Assembly: GCF_029207735.1 (NCBI RefSeq)
Contig: NZ_CP104395.1
Coordinates: 350,692 to 414,691 of the forward strand
Source of the DNA: Candidatus Nanohalococcus occultus
GTDB lineage: Archaea > Nanohalarchaeota > Nanosalinia > Nanosalinales > Nanosalinaceae
Direction: 5' to 3'
DNA length: 64,000 nt
Below, piece after piece: positions 50,201-58,664 of this stretch (its first letter is position 1; every line of letters begins with the position of its first letter). The position numbers and the translations under genes are program-made. The notes beneath the pieces are model-generated. The model was not told the origin of the DNA and did not search any database. It saw only the letters and a list, made by a program, of their open reading frames with translations.

Positions 50201-51724
50201 ACTCACAGCGATGGAAGAATCCAGCCAGGAGACGGCGTCTGGATCGATCCCGATTACATCAAGCAGGGATGGGAAAACGGCGAGTATCAGAGCATGGAGT
50301 ATTTCAGCGGTTGGAGAGACAAGCTAGGTTTCAATATTGACTTGACAGGTCCTGATGCCGGTCTAGGCTTTGATACAGGTCCTAGCTCTAGTTATGAGCA
50401 TCTTTCAACCGGTAACGTGGACACTGATATTGTTATTGGAGATATTTACTTCGAAGGAGAGGAAGACGGTGTTGATAACGATGGTAATGGCGGAGTCGAT
50501 GAGTCCGAGGTATATGAAGGAACAAATATCGTTGGTGAGACCACTCCACGGCTTGAACCGCCGATGTGTGGGGACGACAGGAAGGAGTTTTTGATCGAGG
50601 AAATGGGCGAATCCGTCAATCCGGAAAGATATGACGGCGGTTACGCCTGTGCTGATGCCATTGATTCCTGTGTTGATATGAGTTCGACTCCGCGTATAAT
50701 TGAGGCCGGTGACTACAGGAACACGGATGAGCCGGATGAAAGCGCCGGACGGGCTAAGGAGGACAAAGAGATCTGTTCACAGACAACTGTCCGCGGTCCA
50801 ACGGATCCAAAGTACCGCTGGATGGACCAGGATCTAACAGAAGAATACTGTCGGGCTAACAGCTTCTACGGCAGCCAGGGTGTCCGCTGGTTCGATGAAG
50901 ACTACGTCAACAACTATCCTGAAGCTGTAAAGTACGGTATCGACGATGACTGGAACGTTTACATGGAAGATGAAGGTAAATCAACGGAGCCGTCCCCGGT
51001 AGATAACGGCAACCGGACGCATAACAAGATAAGAACAACCGGTTTCTGTGGCGGAGACGATGCCGGAGAGTTCTTCGTAACACAGCAGTGTAACACAGAT
51101 CTCTGTGAAACCGATACAGATGTCCAAGGAGTTGTGAAGACGCCGGGAGCATGTATACTGGATGGTTCAAAGTATCCAGCGGTCTCAAGTGATATCAGAG
51201 ATACTTACCAGCCCGGGGAAGCCGTTAGATATGATTACGGCGGAGAGGTTGAAGAGATCCGATGTCTCCAGGGAACATGGTACGATAACTGGCCGATCGT
51301 GGCCGAACAGGACCAGACAGATATCACGTTGGGATCAACGAAGGCAATCTTGTTCCATGTAATCAATCCTACGGAGAACGCGATTACATTCGACCTACAG
51401 ATAGAGGATACGACGATGCGGAAGTTCTCCGAGTTCAGTCAGACAGGGGAGAATACTATGAGCTTGAATGTTCCTGCCCAGAGTACCAGGACGGTCGAAG
51501 TGGATTCGATCGGAGGCAAGGACACTATTAGCGGAGTCCCGGTCTGGGTTCAGGCAACATCGACGTACTCGGATCTGACCGGAGAAGCCTATACAAATGT
51601 AAACGTCGTACCTCAACAGACTTCGGGTCAGACACAGCAAGATCCGAACGATGTACCGGGTATAGGAATTGTTCAGGTACTGGCCGCGGCGTTGACAGCT
51701 ACGGCCGCAGTCTTCTTCAGTTAA
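47210..51724 (+). CDS. Giant surface protein (1504 aa) with DNDGDG loops
   Basis: An exported protein of 1504 residues with a signal peptide (1-24, LLTVGLVAGYAG), an N-terminal metal loop CNDGSDNDGDGLVDGEDPGC (about 37-56), a related loop GVDNDGNGGVDESEV near 1085, Cys-rich domains, and a hydrophobic C-terminus (VQVLAAALTATAAVFF) that may anchor it. A CARDB-like domain precedes the end (about 1400-1480). It starts with GTG 47210. The first half uses T-ending codons more than the second, suggesting a patchwork. It is probably a surface or host-contact protein (inference). It overlaps the convergent gene by 8 bp. Confidence 0.8.
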   Translation: MKLTKTAVLLCLVLLTVGLVAGYAGSGSGSGEPTTACNDGSDNDGDGLVDGEDPGCSNPLYEDDSEFNLYDMDASWIFAGETDPNESSSTVFFGSEVVDRGIGSSPFEDSIQGAGNRLNETYVSQSHVEYGGGTLDWMLYDNSDYEATDSVTGRGELIDSPRKDQCGNSKVDGDDDTLNCPEDAGLPDDRGNSDANTVSEVLDTHSITNGDGTTHEDPVTYVMDLNAKEFTTEGFPAGFRTEDISSSTSDDTKTYSDMPWTDVPDFYVDTDTQELWIVYPEVTDSAVIGSVTDKRAPHDDTYWDYSGDGTDYAGSCSGANCSEDEVELGDHECDSRSPAHVDDQQLDKDTTDTIRATSTEHETSKSGDNGYTEDTSDQDIRIQVTNDDEGGYNELDYEKGSSCGGSVPDDTCTGSGCSVSGGGEYYSGTEKNYAADYESATTEYRYETIELKTAKILDLNPDTNPGSQLEPKEVLFSGDNFKGGAESYSSNVLSQGFNDKGYFSWEVSSDTNNDIGVSLSRFTLDVDSSNEFISVRDWFRSFDADGPNGQGDGFLGVEDGRILGTTTATLASDTRNSSDGSSSSFGNFDFVNPSGVENNNDLSCPEDHVKCVIDMDMSLENIDQWDSPTPDSADVSYELQKEELDESLGVYKLFQNITPDTATGTYDGTVSNPTPGVCGDQPNEYWTYMEGPEVNNDVLNNNKNAQQVCVDSRTDCVVKGEEVSEGTVVDVSSQQTSGFEKSIDSPDREVCLAIPDSGDTHPGDNYDYDDDGTVEEMGGEWYDMDNEVANQYLRNGGSDLVDLSREYDSNGDGTYNSSDIDYYYTENPSAYHATYNPAGGEEGIALEDDCGPNIDGCDDSGTNTAGKSPLFFSTFTEGEKDEDFHPLSQTTEQDPAAFNGTFNRIDDDSNQLERSMDTVVSFTNPNWKTTFYERSISNSSVDQYGITKNLSMLISTRGEAYAPGRTYHRNGASRTSTDATSHSKTERVFGNSFADVSTHSDGRIQPGDGVWIDPDYIKQGWENGEYQSMEYFSGWRDKLGFNIDLTGPDAGLGFDTGPSSSYEHLSTGNVDTDIVIGDIYFEGEEDGVDNDGNGGVDESEVYEGTNIVGETTPRLEPPMCGDDRKEFLIEEMGESVNPERYDGGYACADAIDSCVDMSSTPRIIEAGDYRNTDEPDESAGRAKEDKEICSQTTVRGPTDPKYRWMDQDLTEEYCRANSFYGSQGVRWFDEDYVNNYPEAVKYGIDDDWNVYMEDEGKSTEPSPVDNGNRTHNKIRTTGFCGGDDAGEFFVTQQCNTDLCETDTDVQGVVKTPGACILDGSKYPAVSSDIRDTYQPGEAVRYDYGGEVEEIRCLQGTWYDNWPIVAEQDQTDITLGSTKAILFHVINPTENAITFDLQIEDTTMRKFSEFSQTGENTMSLNVPAQSTRTVEVDSIGGKDTISGVPVWVQATSTYSDLTGEAYTNVNVVPQQTSGQTQQDPNDVPGIGIVQVLAAALTATAAVFFS

Positions 51725-52253
51725 GGCTGATGCCTTTCGAGAAACGTTGAGCGGCCTCATTCCGCGTATCCGACATCACGTAGGCGTCTTCAAACTCGAC
51801 TAACGCATTCCGGACACGCGTGAAGTTCTTTTTATCCTCTATGTCTTTCCCAAATATGAAGCCGGGAACATAGTTTAACTCGTATCTTTCCGACAGCGCT
51901 CTACCTCGTTCTGAATCATAGTTTACCTCGCTGTAGCTTACATCAAAGTAACGCTCGGTCGCACCCTTGAAACGCTCGTAGCTACAGTTATCACAGGTTA
52001 CAACGGTTACTTCTACAGGATCGTAGCTGTATGCCTGGTAGCCTTGGAAAGCAATTACTAGACCGGCTGCTATCATCAGACCTGTCAGTATACCGGTACT
52101 GAAGCTTTTCTCAAGTCTTGGCAGGCTGAATTTCCGTCCTGCCAGCTGTCTGTAATGTTTTCCAGGATGCTCTACCTTGAAATGCTCTTTCAGGTAGGTC
52201 TCGGAGGAGAAGTTTTCTCCACACTCCGGGCATTCGAACCGGTCTTTGCTCAT
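51717..52253 (-). CDS. C2H2 zinc finger - membrane helix - thioredoxin-like protein
   Basis: A 178-residue protein of unusual design. Residues 6-29 form a C2H2 finger (C8, C11, H24, H29 in FECPECGENFSSETYLKEHF). A membrane helix follows (about 53-72). The outer part begins VTVVTCDNCSYERFKGATER with C87-x2-C90 and a thioredoxin-like order (strand-CxxC-helix), including YELNYVPGFIFGKD, where the cis-Pro loop is expected. By this layout the finger is cytosolic and the redox domain outside. The domain calls are by eye. Confidence 0.72.
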   Translation of the reverse strand: MSKDRFECPECGENFSSETYLKEHFKVEHPGKHYRQLAGRKFSLPRLEKSFSTGILTGLMIAAGLVIAFQGYQAYSYDPVEVTVVTCDNCSYERFKGATERYFDVSYSEVNYDSERGRALSERYELNYVPGFIFGKDIEDKKNFTRVRNALVEFEDAYVMSDTRNEAAQRFSKGISLN

Positions 52254-52305
52254 AAACCGTTATTTGTTCTCTGGCGTTAAAACCGGTTCGGCTGCTATAG
52301 ATGCT

Positions 52306-52325
52306 GTAGAACGGATATGTTCTAC
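52306..52325. promoter_or_regulatory. Inverted repeat upstream of the 52.4-kb gene
   Basis: GTAGAAC (52306-52312) and GTTCTAC (52319-52325) with a 6-base spacer lie about 55 nt before the ATG at 52379 and upstream of its CTTAAACC box. It may be a regulator site. Confidence 0.35.
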
Positions 52326-52378
52326 TGTAAAAATCACGTTAAGTCTTAAACCTCTAATATGTAGATAGAGGAGCTAAA

Positions 52379-53074
52379 ATGTATGGAAAAGAAGATAGCT
52401 GGAAGGATAATCTGGAAATTGACGTAGAGAAGAGAGCCGATGGTTTATACAGTTTCAAACTTGTCTTTGAGGAGTTAAATGAAAAACAGGTTGTAAGTGC
52501 ATACAACTCGGAGAAAGACCGGTTGCCGGAGACCAGAAACGGTGTATACGGGACTTCGGAAGAGGTAGTTGATTATCTTTTAACCCAGGACAGTTTCGGT
52601 GTCTCAAAGTTCCGTGAAGAACCGGAGAACGGTGACTGGGCATTGGACGTCCAGCGTGTACTGGAAAAATACGTTGATACGGGTTCAAGAACTCCGGGAC
52701 GGGATGCCGTCGAACAGATCAGCACAACGGTTCTAGCAACCGTAAGCCACGCAATGGATAGAAATGCGGGTAAAGGAGGACTGGAGTTTTACTCGAATGT
52801 TCTCAGCGGAGCGTACGGCCACCGCGAACTCGAGGAAAATCCGGTTATAATAGACTTATCGGAGTACGAAGAAGATGACGCCGAAGAACCTCAAGAATCC
52901 GGGTCCGAACAGGAAGTTGACTACGAAGACTTGGTTTCCGATACTATAACCAAATCCAAGTACGAGCTTGGGAAACTTGATGAGCCTGACTGGGAAAAAG
53001 TCCTAGAAGCAGAAAAGAAAGGGAAAGACCGTATAACCTTCAAACGGTTCATCGAAGACAAGTTAGAAGAGTAG
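52379..53074 (+). CDS. Hypothetical acidic protein
   Basis: A 231-residue soluble protein, not recognised. The N-terminal half is mixed alpha/beta (LYSFKLVFEELNEKQVVSAY), then an acidic linker (EEDDAEEPQESGSEQEVDYE) and a C-terminal helical part. The ATG follows GAGGAG within 8 nt, so this gene, like L21e, may use a Shine-Dalgarno site. Confidence 0.6.
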   Translation: MYGKEDSWKDNLEIDVEKRADGLYSFKLVFEELNEKQVVSAYNSEKDRLPETRNGVYGTSEEVVDYLLTQDSFGVSKFREEPENGDWALDVQRVLEKYVDTGSRTPGRDAVEQISTTVLATVSHAMDRNAGKGGLEFYSNVLSGAYGHRELEENPVIIDLSEYEEDDAEEPQESGSEQEVDYEDLVSDTITKSKYELGKLDEPDWEKVLEAEKKGKDRITFKRFIEDKLEE

Positions 53075-53111
53075 GGTTTGATTCTAAAACCTTCACCGTG
53101 AAAACTCCTGT

Positions 53112-54590
53112 ATGACCCAGGAGCTAGGAGTAACGGTAGACAAGCACAAAGACGTACATGAATGGTACTCGGAAGTCGTAAGAAAGGCAGAGCTAGCAGA
53201 TTACTCGCCTGTCAAAGGCTGTATGATTATCAAGCCTTACGGAATGCGGCTATGGGAGCTGATCAAAGAGAAACTCGATGGAAAATTCAAAGCCACCGGC
53301 GCACAGAATGCTTACTTCCCGCTTTTCATCCCTAGCGATCTCCTGGAAAAAGAAAGTGAGATAGTAGAAGGCTTCGATCTGGAAGTCGCATGGCTCGAAG
53401 AAGACGGGGAAAAAGACCAGGATCAGAGGCTGGCAATCCGTCCGACCTCGGAATCAATAATAACAGACTACATGAGCGATGAAATCCGCTCCCACAGACA
53501 GCTGCCAATGCAGTTAAACCAGTGGGCAAACGTCGTACGCTGGGAAGTCAGTGACACACGGCCGTTCCTACGTACAAGGGAGTTTCTCTGGCAGGAAGGC
53601 CATACGGCCCACGCAACAGATGAATCTGCTGAAAAAGAGGTTATGATGCGGCTTGACCAGTACAGAGAGATGATAGAAGAGGAGTTCGCAATCCCATCAA
53701 TTACAGGTTACAAGCCGGAACACGATAAGTTCCCGGGCGCAAAGTATACTTCAACAATCGAGACCTTGATGCCGGACGGACGGTCAATCCAGAGTGGAAC
53801 CTCCCACCACCTGGGACAGCATTTTGCCGAGGCCTTCGATGTAACCTTTGAAGATGAGAACGGAGATACACAGACGGCTCATACCACTTCGTGGGGCTTT
53901 TCCACCCGTGTAATCGGAGCGATCGTACTGGCACACGGAGACGACGATGGACTCGTAATGCCTCCGAACATCGCACCAATCCAGGCAGTTGTCGTACCTA
54001 TCTACCAGGAAGACAACCAAGAAGAAGTCGAAGAGTACGCCGAAAAAGTCGCTGAAGATCTCGAGGAGAAAGGACTACGTGTCGAATACGACGACCGGGA
54101 GCATCGTACCCCTGGCTACAAGTTCAACGAATGGGAGCTGAAAGGAGTGCCGCTGAGAATCGAGGTCGGACCGAACGAGATGGAAGACCAAGCGGTTACA
54201 ACTGTGAGACGAGACTCCGGAGACAAGCAGATGGGCTTGGATCGAGAACAGTTTATCGATGAGGTAGAACAGAGGCTCGATGAGATCCAGAAATCAATGT
54301 ATTCCGAACTCGAAGACTACCAGCAGGAAAACATCAGGGAAGCAACCAGCAAACAGGAGATCCTCGGAACAATCGGTAAATCACGCGGCTATGTTAAGAC
54401 CAAGTGGTGTGGTAAAGAAGGGTGTGAAACCGAGATCAAAGACCAGGTAGCCGCGGAAATCGTTGTCCTACCGTTCGAAGAAGACTCTGAACCAGAACAG
54501 ATCCAGGGTGACGAAGATCATCTGGAAGGAGAATGCGCAGTGTGTGGCGATAGCGCTAAAAGATGGGCTTACTTTGCGAAGAATTACTAG
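53112..54590 (+). CDS. proS: Prolyl-tRNA synthetase, archaeal type
   Basis: A 492-residue class II synthetase. Motifs include FPLFIPSDLLEKE, LAIRPTSESIITDYM, QLNQWANVVRWEVSDTRPFL, and REFLWQEGHTAH. The C-terminal zinc-like region has CGKEGC and CAVCGD, as in the archaeal/eukaryotic form, without the bacterial editing insertion. It charges tRNA-Pro. Confidence 0.96.
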   Translation: MTQELGVTVDKHKDVHEWYSEVVRKAELADYSPVKGCMIIKPYGMRLWELIKEKLDGKFKATGAQNAYFPLFIPSDLLEKESEIVEGFDLEVAWLEEDGEKDQDQRLAIRPTSESIITDYMSDEIRSHRQLPMQLNQWANVVRWEVSDTRPFLRTREFLWQEGHTAHATDESAEKEVMMRLDQYREMIEEEFAIPSITGYKPEHDKFPGAKYTSTIETLMPDGRSIQSGTSHHLGQHFAEAFDVTFEDENGDTQTAHTTSWGFSTRVIGAIVLAHGDDDGLVMPPNIAPIQAVVVPIYQEDNQEEVEEYAEKVAEDLEEKGLRVEYDDREHRTPGYKFNEWELKGVPLRIEVGPNEMEDQAVTTVRRDSGDKQMGLDREQFIDEVEQRLDEIQKSMYSELEDYQQENIREATSKQEILGTIGKSRGYVKTKWCGKEGCETEIKDQVAAEIVVLPFEEDSEPEQIQGDEDHLEGECAVCGDSAKRWAYFAKNY

Positions 54591-54654
54591 CGAGGTATGT
54601 CTTGGAAAAAACTGTTTTCGACAGGGAGTAGGAAAGAGATAGCCCTCGCCCATC

Positions 54655-54674
54655 CTTTTTTCATACTCTTTTTT
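54655..54674 (+). terminator. T-rich terminator after proS
   Basis: Two T runs (TTTTTTT region near 54655-54661 and TTTTTT near 54669-54674) follow proS about 65 nt after its stop. Confidence 0.5.
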
Positions 54675-54685
54675 ATGTTCTATTG

Positions 54686-55327
54686 ATGACAACGGTTGTA
54701 ATGGATCACAGCGATGTTGGTGTTTTTGAGAATGAAGTAGTGTCTGAGTCTTATGTTTCTCACCGTTTCTTTGACAGTATTTCGGATTTAGAGGGTCTAG
54801 AGCCGGATAACTATGTTTTAGATGTAAATGTTCCTTATTCGTCCGCAGTTGGCAGAAAGTATGTCTCTGAGCTGTTCTCGGCTAAAGAACAGACACAGGG
54901 AGCTTTGAACTTTTTAGGTTCTCAAATATTTGAATCTAAGGAGAAAAATGGGACTTCGATTGAGGAGTTTATCTCGACTCCGGTCTCGAGAAACCGGAGC
55001 GTTAGGTTTCTCTCGAACGATAGCTCGATCTATATTCCGGATACTGCGGAAACCTGTATCCAGAAATCAACTGAGCCGGACGATGAACAGGTTCTGTCGT
55101 TTTTCCAGGATTTTTCGGAAACCGTAAACGTAACAGGTTACATGGATATAGTTGAATACTCACAAGAGGGCCTAAAAGCGGTTGATGGAGAGGTAGATGA
55201 GGAGGGTGCTATAGCCGAAGCTGCCAGAGACTTGGAAGGATCTACCTGTGTACTTACCTATGATTCAGATATGCTAAAGGAGAATGTCAGAGCCACACTG
55301 CCTGAGATTGCTTACGCTCTCGAATAA
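54686..55327 (+). CDS. Diverged PIN-domain-like protein
   Basis: A 213-residue protein. The first acidic strand is NYVLDVNVPYSS (about residue 40) and the end reads EAARDLEGSTCVLTYDSDML, the usual last part of a PIN nuclease where acidic residues bind metal. The middle is longer than a PIN core (about 130), and the expected central acid is unclear. An ATG at 54686 is chosen over TTG 54683. It could be a nuclease or a degenerate one; no antitoxin partner is adjacent. Confidence 0.6.
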   Translation: MTTVVMDHSDVGVFENEVVSESYVSHRFFDSISDLEGLEPDNYVLDVNVPYSSAVGRKYVSELFSAKEQTQGALNFLGSQIFESKEKNGTSIEEFISTPVSRNRSVRFLSNDSSIYIPDTAETCIQKSTEPDDEQVLSFFQDFSETVNVTGYMDIVEYSQEGLKAVDGEVDEEGAIAEAARDLEGSTCVLTYDSDMLKENVRATLPEIAYALE

Positions 55328-55427
55328 AGGGCAGAAAAACAAGTTTTAGATCGGGCGTGAGCTGTGGGCGCCAGATCCTTCAGCAGAGATTTTCACTCTT
55401 ATAAATCCTTCCTGCTCTGTGATAACC

Positions 55428-55497
55428 TTCAGGCATTCATCGTTTCGTCTTTGAGGGCTTAAAGGAGCTTCAGCTCCCTCCAGCCGTTGTGTTTTTA
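55428..55497 (+). ncRNA. Candidate small RNA between 54.7-kb gene and helicase
   Basis: TTATAAAT (55399-55406) is a good TATA box with no reading frame after it. The expected RNA (from about 55428) contains the hairpin GGAGC-TTCA-GCTCC (55464-55477) and ends at a T-run (TTTTTA, about 55492). No C/D or H/ACA motif is clear. Only the promoter/hairpin/T-run pattern supports it. Confidence 0.3.
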
Positions 55498-55542
55498 CTA
55501 AAAATTGTTAAAAATGTTCTTTCCGGCTGATAAATAAGTCTG

Positions 55543-56658
55543 TCAGACCTGAGCGTCTAGTAGCTCAAGGTCTTCTTTCATGCGTGGGATATCCAGCTTC
55601 CGTTTAAGCCTTCTGAAGGTGTTGTGGTCCTGTTTTTCCAGGATTGTGATTGCTTCTCCTTCCCGTCCTTGGCGGCCGGCTCGTCCGATTCTGTGGGTGT
55701 AGGTATCGGCGGTATCCGGTACATCGAAGTTGAAGACGTGGGTTACATCGTCGATGTCAAGCCCGCGTGCGGCTACATCGGTTGCCACCAGTACTTTTAC
55801 CTCTCCTTTCTCGAAACGGTCAACGAGTTTCTCTCTTTGTTTCTGGCTCATATCGCCGTTGAGTGCCTCTGCGTCGATACCGTTTTTCCGCAGCTTATCG
55901 GAAAGCCAGCGAGTGTTGTTCTTCGTCTTACAGAAAACGATTGATAGCTCTCTATCCCGTTTTTTCAGTAAAGTGTAGAGGGTGGATATTTTCTCATGGT
56001 TCTTCGCTTCTACGTATTTTTCACTCAAGTTCCGGGTGTGTTCCTCTTTTTTCACCCTCAGGATCTTCGGTGAGATATCGTATTTTTTACACATCTTTTC
56101 CAGCGATCCGGGAATTGTCGCCCCGAACAGCAGGTTCTGGCGGTTTTCCGGGACGTAACGCATGATCTGTTCTAGCTCGTCCTGGAATCCCATATCAAGC
56201 ATCCGGTCGGCCTCATCCAGCACGAAGTACTCGAGTTCTGATACATCTAACTTGTTTTTCTTCAGCAAATCAAGGATTCGGCCGGGTGTTCCAACCACGA
56301 TGTTGGCTTTTTTCGCATCCTGGATTTGAGGTCCGTAACTTACGCCTCCATAGATTACAGCGGTGTTGACTGAGTCACCAGCCGCTTTGCTAATTTCTTC
56401 TTCTACCTGCTTGGCTAGCTCTCTTACAGGCGTTAATACAAGTGCCTGGGTTTTGTTTCCTTTTGCTTGTTCGATTATCGGCAGTGAAAATGCCAGTGTT
56501 TTACCTGATCCTGTCTCGGATTCAACTAGTACGTCGTATCCTTTCTTTACGCGCGGGTATGATATTCTCTGTACTGTGGTCGGTTCTGTGATCCCCTGGG
56601 CTTCCAGGTTTTTGACCACTTCCTCTGATATTCCTAGGTCTTCGAAACTCTTAGTCAT
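55543..56658 (-). CDS. DEAD-box RNA helicase
   Basis: A 371-residue helicase: Q motif region (SFEDLGISEEV..TTVQ), motif I SETGSGKT (47-54), Ia TPVREL, Ib GTPGR, DEAD (148-151), motif III as GAT rather than SAT, and IV-VI (IVFCKTKNNT, ATDVAARGLD, HRIGRAGR). It likely remodels RNA or ribosomal particles. It has no C-terminal extension. It is transcribed away from the deaminase gene. Confidence 0.95.
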   Translation of the reverse strand: MTKSFEDLGISEEVVKNLEAQGITEPTTVQRISYPRVKKGYDVLVESETGSGKTLAFSLPIIEQAKGNKTQALVLTPVRELAKQVEEEISKAAGDSVNTAVIYGGVSYGPQIQDAKKANIVVGTPGRILDLLKKNKLDVSELEYFVLDEADRMLDMGFQDELEQIMRYVPENRQNLLFGATIPGSLEKMCKKYDISPKILRVKKEEHTRNLSEKYVEAKNHEKISTLYTLLKKRDRELSIVFCKTKNNTRWLSDKLRKNGIDAEALNGDMSQKQREKLVDRFEKGEVKVLVATDVAARGLDIDDVTHVFNFDVPDTADTYTHRIGRAGRQGREGEAITILEKQDHNTFRRLKRKLDIPRMKEDLELLDAQV

Positions 56659-56727
56659 ACCTTAACATTAGACAGATACCTTCATGTTACCCCGGGTTAT
56701 TCAACCGCTTCGATCCAAAACTCGGCT

Positions 56728-57942
56728 ATGATACTGGAAAACATCCGTTTTCTCGTAACTCAGAACGAAAACCGGGAGATACTGGAAGACATAGATCTCA
56801 GGATAGAGGACGGGAAAATCACCGAGATCTCGGAAAACATCGAAGCCGAAGATGAAAAGATAGACTGTTCGAACAAAATTGTTCTACCGGGTCTGATCAA
56901 CTGCCATACACACGTCTCTATGTCTCTTTTACGCGGTGTATCCGACGACAAGGAGCTGGATGAATGGCTTCACGAAGAAATTATTCCCCGAGAAACCGAG
57001 CTAAGCCCGCAAGATGTGTACGATGGAGCCTTGCTTGGAATCAAGGAGATGCTAAAGTCCGGTACGACCTGTTTCAACGACATGTACGCCCCGGAGGAAA
57101 AAGTCGCTGAAGCCGTAGACAAAACAGGTATCAGAGCGGTTCTGGCCAACGGTATAATTGAAAGATCGGATATAGACAGTAGATTAGAGGAAAGTCGGGA
57201 GTTCATCGAGTCTTTCAGGACGCATCCTCGGATTAAACCGGTTGTAAGCCCGCATGCGGTTTATACTGTTTCGGAAAACAGTCTTGAAAAGTTGAAAGAA
57301 CAGGCTGAAGAGCTAGATACATCGCTTCATATCCATTTATCGGAGACTAGAAGCGAGAACGAAGATTTCAAGGCGGAAAATGGCGAGCGGCCTGTTGAGT
57401 TCCTTGAGAGAATCGGTTTGCTGGATGAAAACGTTATCGCAGCTCACTGTACGCATTTAACGGAAGAAGAGATTGATTTGCTTGCGGAAAACAGTGTTTC
57501 GGTCTCACATAATCCGTGTGCGAATCTCAAACTTGGAAGCGGTATCGCTCCGGTCCCAGAGCTATTGGAAAAAGAGGTTTCGGTGGGTCTTGGAACCGAT
57601 GGTCCGGCTTCGAACAATTCGTTTAACATGTTCGAGGAGATGAAGTTCGCGTCTTTAATCCAGAAAAACAGTGATCCGGAAACAATGAGCGCCCAGCAAG
57701 TTTTGGACATGGCGACTGTAAACGGAGCAGAGGCCCTCGGACTCGATAATATAGGTTCGATAGAGAGAGGTAATAAGGCGGATCTGGTGGCTGTCGAAGT
57801 TGATGAGGCAGTGAAGCCGGCTGAAAAAGACAGGATTGTTTCCCACCTTGTTTTTTCGACGCCGAGTGTTTCCGAGACAGTGGTTGATGGAGAGGTGCTT
57901 GTCAGGGATGGCGAACTGGTGGAAAAAGTCAAGGACTTTTAA
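56728..57942 (+). CDS. Amidohydrolase: MtaD/SAH-type deaminase
   Basis: A 404-residue metal-dependent deaminase: H60 and H62 in LPGLINCHTHVSMSLLRG, H and DxE metal ligands later (AAHCTHLTEEE and GTDGPASNN). This family deaminates S-adenosylhomocysteine, methylthioadenosine or 5'-deoxyadenosine, part of purine/methyl-cycle salvage. The exact substrate cannot be told. It has its own TATA-like spacing. Confidence 0.9.
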   Translation: MILENIRFLVTQNENREILEDIDLRIEDGKITEISENIEAEDEKIDCSNKIVLPGLINCHTHVSMSLLRGVSDDKELDEWLHEEIIPRETELSPQDVYDGALLGIKEMLKSGTTCFNDMYAPEEKVAEAVDKTGIRAVLANGIIERSDIDSRLEESREFIESFRTHPRIKPVVSPHAVYTVSENSLEKLKEQAEELDTSLHIHLSETRSENEDFKAENGERPVEFLERIGLLDENVIAAHCTHLTEEEIDLLAENSVSVSHNPCANLKLGSGIAPVPELLEKEVSVGLGTDGPASNNSFNMFEEMKFASLIQKNSDPETMSAQQVLDMATVNGAEALGLDNIGSIERGNKADLVAVEVDEAVKPAEKDRIVSHLVFSTPSVSETVVDGEVLVRDGELVEKVKDF

Positions 57943-58013
57943 GACTAGCTCCGGAATTCAGTATTAAGATATTGGACCTTTAATGGGTCTTTCTCCTCCG
58001 GAGTTGATACTTT

Positions 58014-58655
58014 ATGCAGAACCAACAGCAGCAAGAAAAAATGGACGAGCTTAAAACTGGTACTACAACAGTTGGAATGACAACAGAAGACGGCGTCATT
58101 CTCGCAGCGGATCGCAGAGCCTCAATGGGGCGTCTGACCGCTTCCAAATACGCAAGAAAAATCTATAAACTAGATGACAATCTAGGTCTTACGATCGCAG
58201 GCAGCGTCGGAGACGCACAGAAGATCGTGCGCACGATGAGAAGCCAATTGAATCTTCACAAGCTGGAGACAAAGGAGCTTTCGATCAAAGGAGCTGGAAC
58301 ACTTCTATCGAACATTCTACACGGCAACAAGATGATGCCTTTCATGAACCAGTTCATCCTAGGCGGAATCAACGAGGACGGAGGCGTTCTATACGATCTT
58401 GACCCGGCAGGAGGACTCATGGCTCATCACAAGTACACGGCAACCGGATCCGGAAGCCAGATGGCATACGGAGTACTGGAAAACCGGTACGAGAAAGGAA
58501 TGGATCACGAAGAAGCTAAGAAGCTCGCAATCGAGTCCATTCAGAGCGCAATGGAGAGAGACACAGCTTCCGGAAACGGGGTAATGGTCGCTGAAATCAC
58601 AGAAGACGGTTTCGAAGTCGTTGAAGAGAAAGAAGTAGAGTCTACACTCAACTAG
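58014..58655 (+). CDS. psmB: Proteasome beta subunit
   Basis: A 213-residue N-terminal nucleophile hydrolase of the 20S proteasome. A 16-residue propeptide ends at G16, exposing catalytic T17 (Thr1 of the mature chain); with D17 (AADRRAS) and K33 of mature numbering the triad is complete. It is directly followed by the aCPSF1 gene (9-nt gap). Confidence 0.96.
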   Translation: MQNQQQQEKMDELKTGTTTVGMTTEDGVILAADRRASMGRLTASKYARKIYKLDDNLGLTIAGSVGDAQKIVRTMRSQLNLHKLETKELSIKGAGTLLSNILHGNKMMPFMNQFILGGINEDGGVLYDLDPAGGLMAHHKYTATGSGSQMAYGVLENRYEKGMDHEEAKKLAIESIQSAMERDTASGNGVMVAEITEDGFEVVEEKEVESTLN

Positions 58656-58664
58656 TGAATTTTG

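Noticed and set aside
57444..57932. 162-codon minus-strand frame inside the deaminase gene
   Set aside because: Antisense to conserved metal-binding motifs, serine-rich, no start signals.
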